Program-made: the position numbers and the translations under genes
Shown: positions 60,885 through 64,000 of the stretch, piece by piece
Position numbering within the stretch: the stretch's first letter is position 1
Layout: each line of letters starts with the position of its first letter
DNA from: an uncultured Bacteroidota bacterium
GTDB taxonomy: Bacteria; Bacteroidota; Bacteroidia; Flavobacteriales; Flavobacteriaceae
Direction: 5' to 3'
DNA: 64,000 nt
Assembly: GCA_902515565.1 (NCBI GenBank)
Contig: CABXVR010000003.1
Coordinates: 19,177 to 83,176, forward strand
Notes under the pieces: generated by a model
Database searches by the model: none
Told to the model about the DNA's origin: nothing
What the model saw: the letters and a program-made list of their open reading frames with translations, nothing else

Positions 60885-63176
60885 TTATCTATCGTTTATC
60901 CATTTTAAAGTTTCTTCTCTAACTATATGCATTGGAACATAATGAGCGTAATCAACGACTACATGTCTTTTGTTGTTGTTATCTAAATTCATAAGATTAA
61001 AAAGAGGTAATTGAGAAGATTGATAAGGGAAATAAAAATCATACCTACCATTTAAAAGTAACGTAGGGGTCTTAATTCTAGCAGCATATTTTTCTGGCTG
61101 GATTTCTTCTCTAACATCATCTAAAGAAATTCCTCCTACAAACAAGATTCCTGTTTTGAATCTATCTTCAATGGCCAAAATATTTACTCCTACTTGCCCT
61201 CCCCAGCTTACACCAAAATAATGTGGCTCATAACCATTTTTAATTGCATAATCCACTGCGTATCTAACTTCTTTTACCCACGTAATTAAATGATCTCTAT
61301 AATTCATTGAAGTATTTCCGATATCAGTTTTCACGCCATCTTGTCGAGAGTAAGTACTTAAATACTCTGGGAATATAACATCAACACCCGAATTTACCAT
61401 TTCAGTCACCCAGGTTGGATAAGTAATTTTATCTCTATACAAAGCATTAGAACCTGGGAAATATATAAGTGCTTTTTTTGATTTTATTTCAGGGTCTGCT
61501 CTAAGATGATGAACGGGCATCGTCATATTAGAAGTAATTATATTAGACGATGTACAATAAAATTCCTGCCCAGTTACTTTTGAAGTATTTAATTGTTCAA
61601 TGTTGATGTTATTTTTATCATACATAAACAAACTTTCAATTAAATTCCATTCTTTTTCAGTTGTTCTGTAATTATCATAAAAGTTTCTTAGTTTTTCTCT
61701 TTTGTAAAAAATTTCACCAGAATTATCAGTCTCAATTTTTTTAACTAATCTAATGCCGTTGTAACTAGATCTGTTCCATGCATTTTGAGAATAAAAATCA
61801 AAAGGCACATAAGTATCATCAGCAAATGAACCTCCTAAAATACCTTTACTCTGTTTATCTTTAATATTATTACTAACCCATTCTCTTACATTACCAGCCA
61901 TGTCAAAAATGCCATTATTATTTTCTGAATCGGATTCGATTCTAGATTTAGTATAGTTATAGGAGTTAATATTTGCATTTTTTAAAGCTCTCTCAGGTCT
62001 ATTTCTATCGAATGCATAAAACCATTCTGCAACACTTGGCAACGACATATTTTTAAACTTCGCATATGCAGTTGCTTCATACCAAGATATCCCAGAAACA
62101 GGATATAAGTCTTTACCATTTTCATAGGTTCCTTGATACCAATCTTTAGGCGAAGGAAAATTAGTTTTGTCTACAAAAGAAGTTTTAACCTCATTAAAAC
62201 TAATTTTTTTTCCTTCGTGGATCAGATCGACAGGCCAAAATTCCTCTCTGTAGTAGCCATTAGCATCCACAAATTCTTTATAATCTTTATTAGAAACCTC
62301 ATACTTGTCCATGTAAAAAGGTTTAATTAAAAGGTTTTCATGAGATTTTGAATAGTTTGTATTTGCTAGAAATAACTCTGTTTCAGGAAAATAAACACCA
62401 TCTTCATTTAGCTTATTATCCAGGGTTATTTTGACATATTTAAAATTTAATGCAGAAGTAAAAAACTGAAAAGACTCTTTTCCTTCTTGCTCAACTTTTA
62501 TTTGATTATATACAGAAATCAGTTTACTTGGAAACAATACAAGTGAGTCATTAATTTTAGTAAGTTTACTCCACCCGAATTTATCACTAGTACGCCATGA
62601 AATATTATAATCTCTAATTTTTTGACTTAATAAAACTGTATCATTAATTAATAAACTTTGATATTCTAAATTGTTAATTTTAGAATATTCTTGTAGCATA
62701 AGTTTTTTGTTTTCTTTTTCAAAATTATCAACTTTATTTAGATAAGGGACAAGAAGAAGAATTATTAAAGTAAATAGAACTGAATAAATCAAATAAGATA
62801 AATTTGACTTATTACGAATAACAGAAATCATGGTATTCTTAAATTGTCTTGTAAGCTTGATATTATTTAAAGAAGCATTAGGGCTATAACCAAACTCATC
62901 TTTAAATGATTTAGAAAAATAAGAAAGGGATGAAAACCCAGAGTCGTAAGCAATTTCAGAGACATTTTTTTCTCCTGTCTTTAATAACTCTTGAGCATAA
63001 TTAAGTCTATAAAACCTAATGTAATTAGAAATAGATCTACTAGTTTTGTTCTTGATTGCATCACGAGCCGTATTTTTATCAAGACCTGTGTTTTCCAACA
63101 ACTGAGAAGTGGAATACTTGCTGTCCTTAAAGTTTAAATTAATGTCATTTAAGACGATTTCATAATTACTTTTCAT
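60885..63176 (-). CDS. Fused AraC HTH - TM - SUMF1/FGE-like - alpha/beta hydrolase protein
   Basis: This 763-residue protein has an unusual architecture. Residues 1-107 are an AraC/XylS DNA-binding domain (NYIRFYRLNYAQELLKTG, VSEIAYDSGFSSLSYFSKSF, FGYSPN). One membrane helix follows at 126-147, with positive residues before it, so the HTH is cytoplasmic and the rest is periplasmic. After a beta-rich stretch (about 150-265) comes a SUMF1/FGE-like domain (about 268-480; PFYMDKYEVSNKDYKEF, VSGISWYEATAYAKF, MAGNVREW, ILGGSF). It lacks the catalytic cysteines, so formylglycine formation is unlikely. Residues about 560-763 are an alpha/beta hydrolase with a full triad (S657 in GVSWGG, D713, H745). 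It is plausibly a one-component membrane regulator sensing or processing an extracytoplasmic ligand. Confidence 0.85.
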   Translation of the reverse strand: MKSNYEIVLNDINLNFKDSKYSTSQLLENTGLDKNTARDAIKNKTSRSISNYIRFYRLNYAQELLKTGEKNVSEIAYDSGFSSLSYFSKSFKDEFGYSPNASLNNIKLTRQFKNTMISVIRNKSNLSYLIYSVLFTLIILLLVPYLNKVDNFEKENKKLMLQEYSKINNLEYQSLLINDTVLLSQKIRDYNISWRTSDKFGWSKLTKINDSLVLFPSKLISVYNQIKVEQEGKESFQFFTSALNFKYVKITLDNKLNEDGVYFPETELFLANTNYSKSHENLLIKPFYMDKYEVSNKDYKEFVDANGYYREEFWPVDLIHEGKKISFNEVKTSFVDKTNFPSPKDWYQGTYENGKDLYPVSGISWYEATAYAKFKNMSLPSVAEWFYAFDRNRPERALKNANINSYNYTKSRIESDSENNNGIFDMAGNVREWVSNNIKDKQSKGILGGSFADDTYVPFDFYSQNAWNRSSYNGIRLVKKIETDNSGEIFYKREKLRNFYDNYRTTEKEWNLIESLFMYDKNNINIEQLNTSKVTGQEFYCTSSNIITSNMTMPVHHLRADPEIKSKKALIYFPGSNALYRDKITYPTWVTEMVNSGVDVIFPEYLSTYSRQDGVKTDIGNTSMNYRDHLITWVKEVRYAVDYAIKNGYEPHYFGVSWGGQVGVNILAIEDRFKTGILFVGGISLDDVREEIQPEKYAARIKTPTLLLNGRYDFYFPYQSSQLPLFNLMNLDNNNKRHVVVDYAHYVPMHIVREETLKWINDR

Positions 63177-63197
63177 AACATGATAGATTTGGGTGTC

Positions 63198-63237
63198 AAA
63201 AAACTCTCACACAATTAACTTAATTATTGTGTGAGAG
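63198..63237 (-). terminator. Strong intrinsic terminator upstream of the AraC-SUMF1-hydrolase gene
   Basis: On the minus strand a perfect 12-bp stem CTCTCACACAAT / ATTGTGTGAGAG with a 10-nt loop is followed directly by six T. It ends the transcript of the secreted protein gene at 63247-63993. Its T-run ends 21 nt before the start codon of the AraC-SUMF1-hydrolase gene, leaving no room for a separate promoter that does not overlap the hairpin. Confidence 0.93.
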
Positions 63238-63246
63238 GTTAAAATA

Positions 63247-63993
63247 TTACAATTCTGTAACTGGTGAACTAAGTTTTGGTAGCCATCTCCATATTTCGGA
63301 ATAATTCCCCCACATTTCAAGACTTTCATTAAAAAGTGCTTGATCAGTTTCGAATGAATTTGCACCAAATAGTTTATTGTAAGCTTCAATAACTTTAGGC
63401 CAAGATTCTTGTTCTCCGTCAAAACCAGAATAATCTGTATGAGAATAAAAAACTAACACATGCCCAGATGCTCCTCCAATTGTTGTTGTCCATACATTTA
63501 ATGACATTTCCTGATCAGATTCTGCGGCAGCTTTAGCGACATTGTTTCTAAACTTCCAAAAGTGCGCTCCCTTAGCTCGCTTAACATTATAATGTAAAAC
63601 TTTAGAAACTCTATTTGTTCCTCGGGCTACATTATCAAAACTAGCTTGTTCGTTAAAACTAATATATTCTGTTCCTCCAATATTATTTATTAATGGTGAT
63701 ACATTATCCATCCAATATTTATAGCCATCTGAGTCATAACCGTCCAATGAAGCCATAGTAGGCCCTACACCAAATCTAATTAATTGCTGTGCTCTTTCTC
63801 CTGCCTCGACTTGAAAAGTATATATTAATTCTCCGTCTGTACTGCCGTTATATTTTTTAGTCTTTTTGGCAATTGCATCTTTGGCAGATTGCATCTGACC
63901 ATTATTAACTTTGTAGTAAGACATCCAGCCTTCTTGACTGTAAGCATTAAAGCTTAATGTTAATGCAAGAATAAATAAAATCGATTTTTTCAT
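63247..63993 (-). CDS. Secreted protein of unknown function
   Basis: This complete 248-residue protein has a signal peptide (about 1-19: MKKSILFILALTLSFNAYS, then QEGW). Two halves look alike: an early YYKVNNGQMQSAKDAIAKKTKKY followed by strands, and a later HYNVKRAKGAHFWKFRNNVAKAAAES followed by LNVWTTTIGG and GHVLVFYSHTDY. Helix-then-strand halves of this kind suggest a duplicated dimeric alpha/beta barrel, but no family is recognised. It has no membrane helix or sorting domain beyond the signal. It lies upstream of the AraC-SUMF1-hydrolase gene on the same strand, separated by a strong terminator. Confidence 0.8.
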   Translation of the reverse strand: MKKSILFILALTLSFNAYSQEGWMSYYKVNNGQMQSAKDAIAKKTKKYNGSTDGELIYTFQVEAGERAQQLIRFGVGPTMASLDGYDSDGYKYWMDNVSPLINNIGGTEYISFNEQASFDNVARGTNRVSKVLHYNVKRAKGAHFWKFRNNVAKAAAESDQEMSLNVWTTTIGGASGHVLVFYSHTDYSGFDGEQESWPKVIEAYNKLFGANSFETDQALFNESLEMWGNYSEIWRWLPKLSSPVTEL

Positions 63994-64000
63994 TTTTTTA

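Noticed and set aside
61700..62380. SUMF1 domain as a working formylglycine-generating enzyme
   Set aside because: The domain contains no cysteine at the catalytic positions, and no sulfatase gene lies in the window.
1..64000. Mobile elements, prophage, CRISPR or rRNA
   Set aside because: No transposase, integrase, phage gene, spaced repeat array or rRNA segment was found; both tRNAs have ordinary flanks without att-like repeats.

Overview
The window is an AT-rich (roughly 30-33% GC by eye), gene-dense stretch of a Bacteroidota chromosome, almost certainly from a marine-type member of the Flavobacteriia. The evidence is a TTTG / TAnnTTTG promoter style, translation starts without Shine-Dalgarno sequences, a type IX secretion C-terminal sorting domain, a DUF2723 glycosyltransferase, the flavobacterial exbB-exbD-exbD layout and a C-terminally extended ribosomal protein S2. 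No insertion sequence, prophage, CRISPR array or rRNA was seen. Intergenic gaps are short, and several convergent genes even share stop-codon bases.

Layout. 1-1.4 kb: nusA (cut by the window edge) and rimP on the minus strand, led by a tRNA-Gln and an intrinsic terminator that abuts the rimP start. 1.5-12 kb: a DUF2723 (GT117-like) membrane glycosyltransferase, a cysteine-free thioredoxin-fold protein, a membrane-anchored metallophosphoesterase, a sugar MFS transporter paired with a Tat-type glycosylasparaginase, and DNA polymerase I whose proofreading site looks dead. 12-21.5 kb: the translation cluster rplM-rpsI-rpsB-tsf-pyrH-frr, then an MMPL/RND exporter, asnS and rpoN. 21.5-31 kb (minus): an exbB / 4-TM protein / exbD / exbD energising complex, tRNA-Ser, and the sucA-sucB-tatD-ansA run, in which a perfect 14-bp hairpin covers the tatD start codon; then a polyprenyl synthase.

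31-38 kb (plus): a TetR-controlled tripartite efflux operon (DUF2141, TetR, TolC, lipoprotein adaptor, AcrB-type pump) with a good consensus promoter and a 16-bp palindrome upstream. 38-50 kb: aspS, a FAS1 surface lipoprotein, tadA, a secreted M36 metalloprotease with a T9SS tail, a flavin monooxygenase flanked by an 18-bp direct repeat, dxs and dgt. 49-57 kb: a porin-like protein with a PiT-PhoU phosphate transporter fusion, then class Ia ribonucleotide reductase nrdA and nrdB. 57-60.5 kb: a DUF3109 protein, MarC, dCMP deaminase and a complete DsbD.

The most unusual locus is at the right end (60.5-64 kb). It encodes a single polypeptide that joins an AraC-type DNA-binding domain, one membrane helix, a SUMF1/FGE-like domain and an alpha/beta hydrolase with an intact Ser-Asp-His triad. 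Downstream lies a small secreted protein made of short YQADLKVY-type tandem repeats, and upstream a secreted protein of unknown function, separated by a strong terminator only about 20 nt before the start codon. This looks like a one-component membrane regulator with an extracytoplasmic enzyme-like sensor, and it is the best candidate here for an undescribed system.
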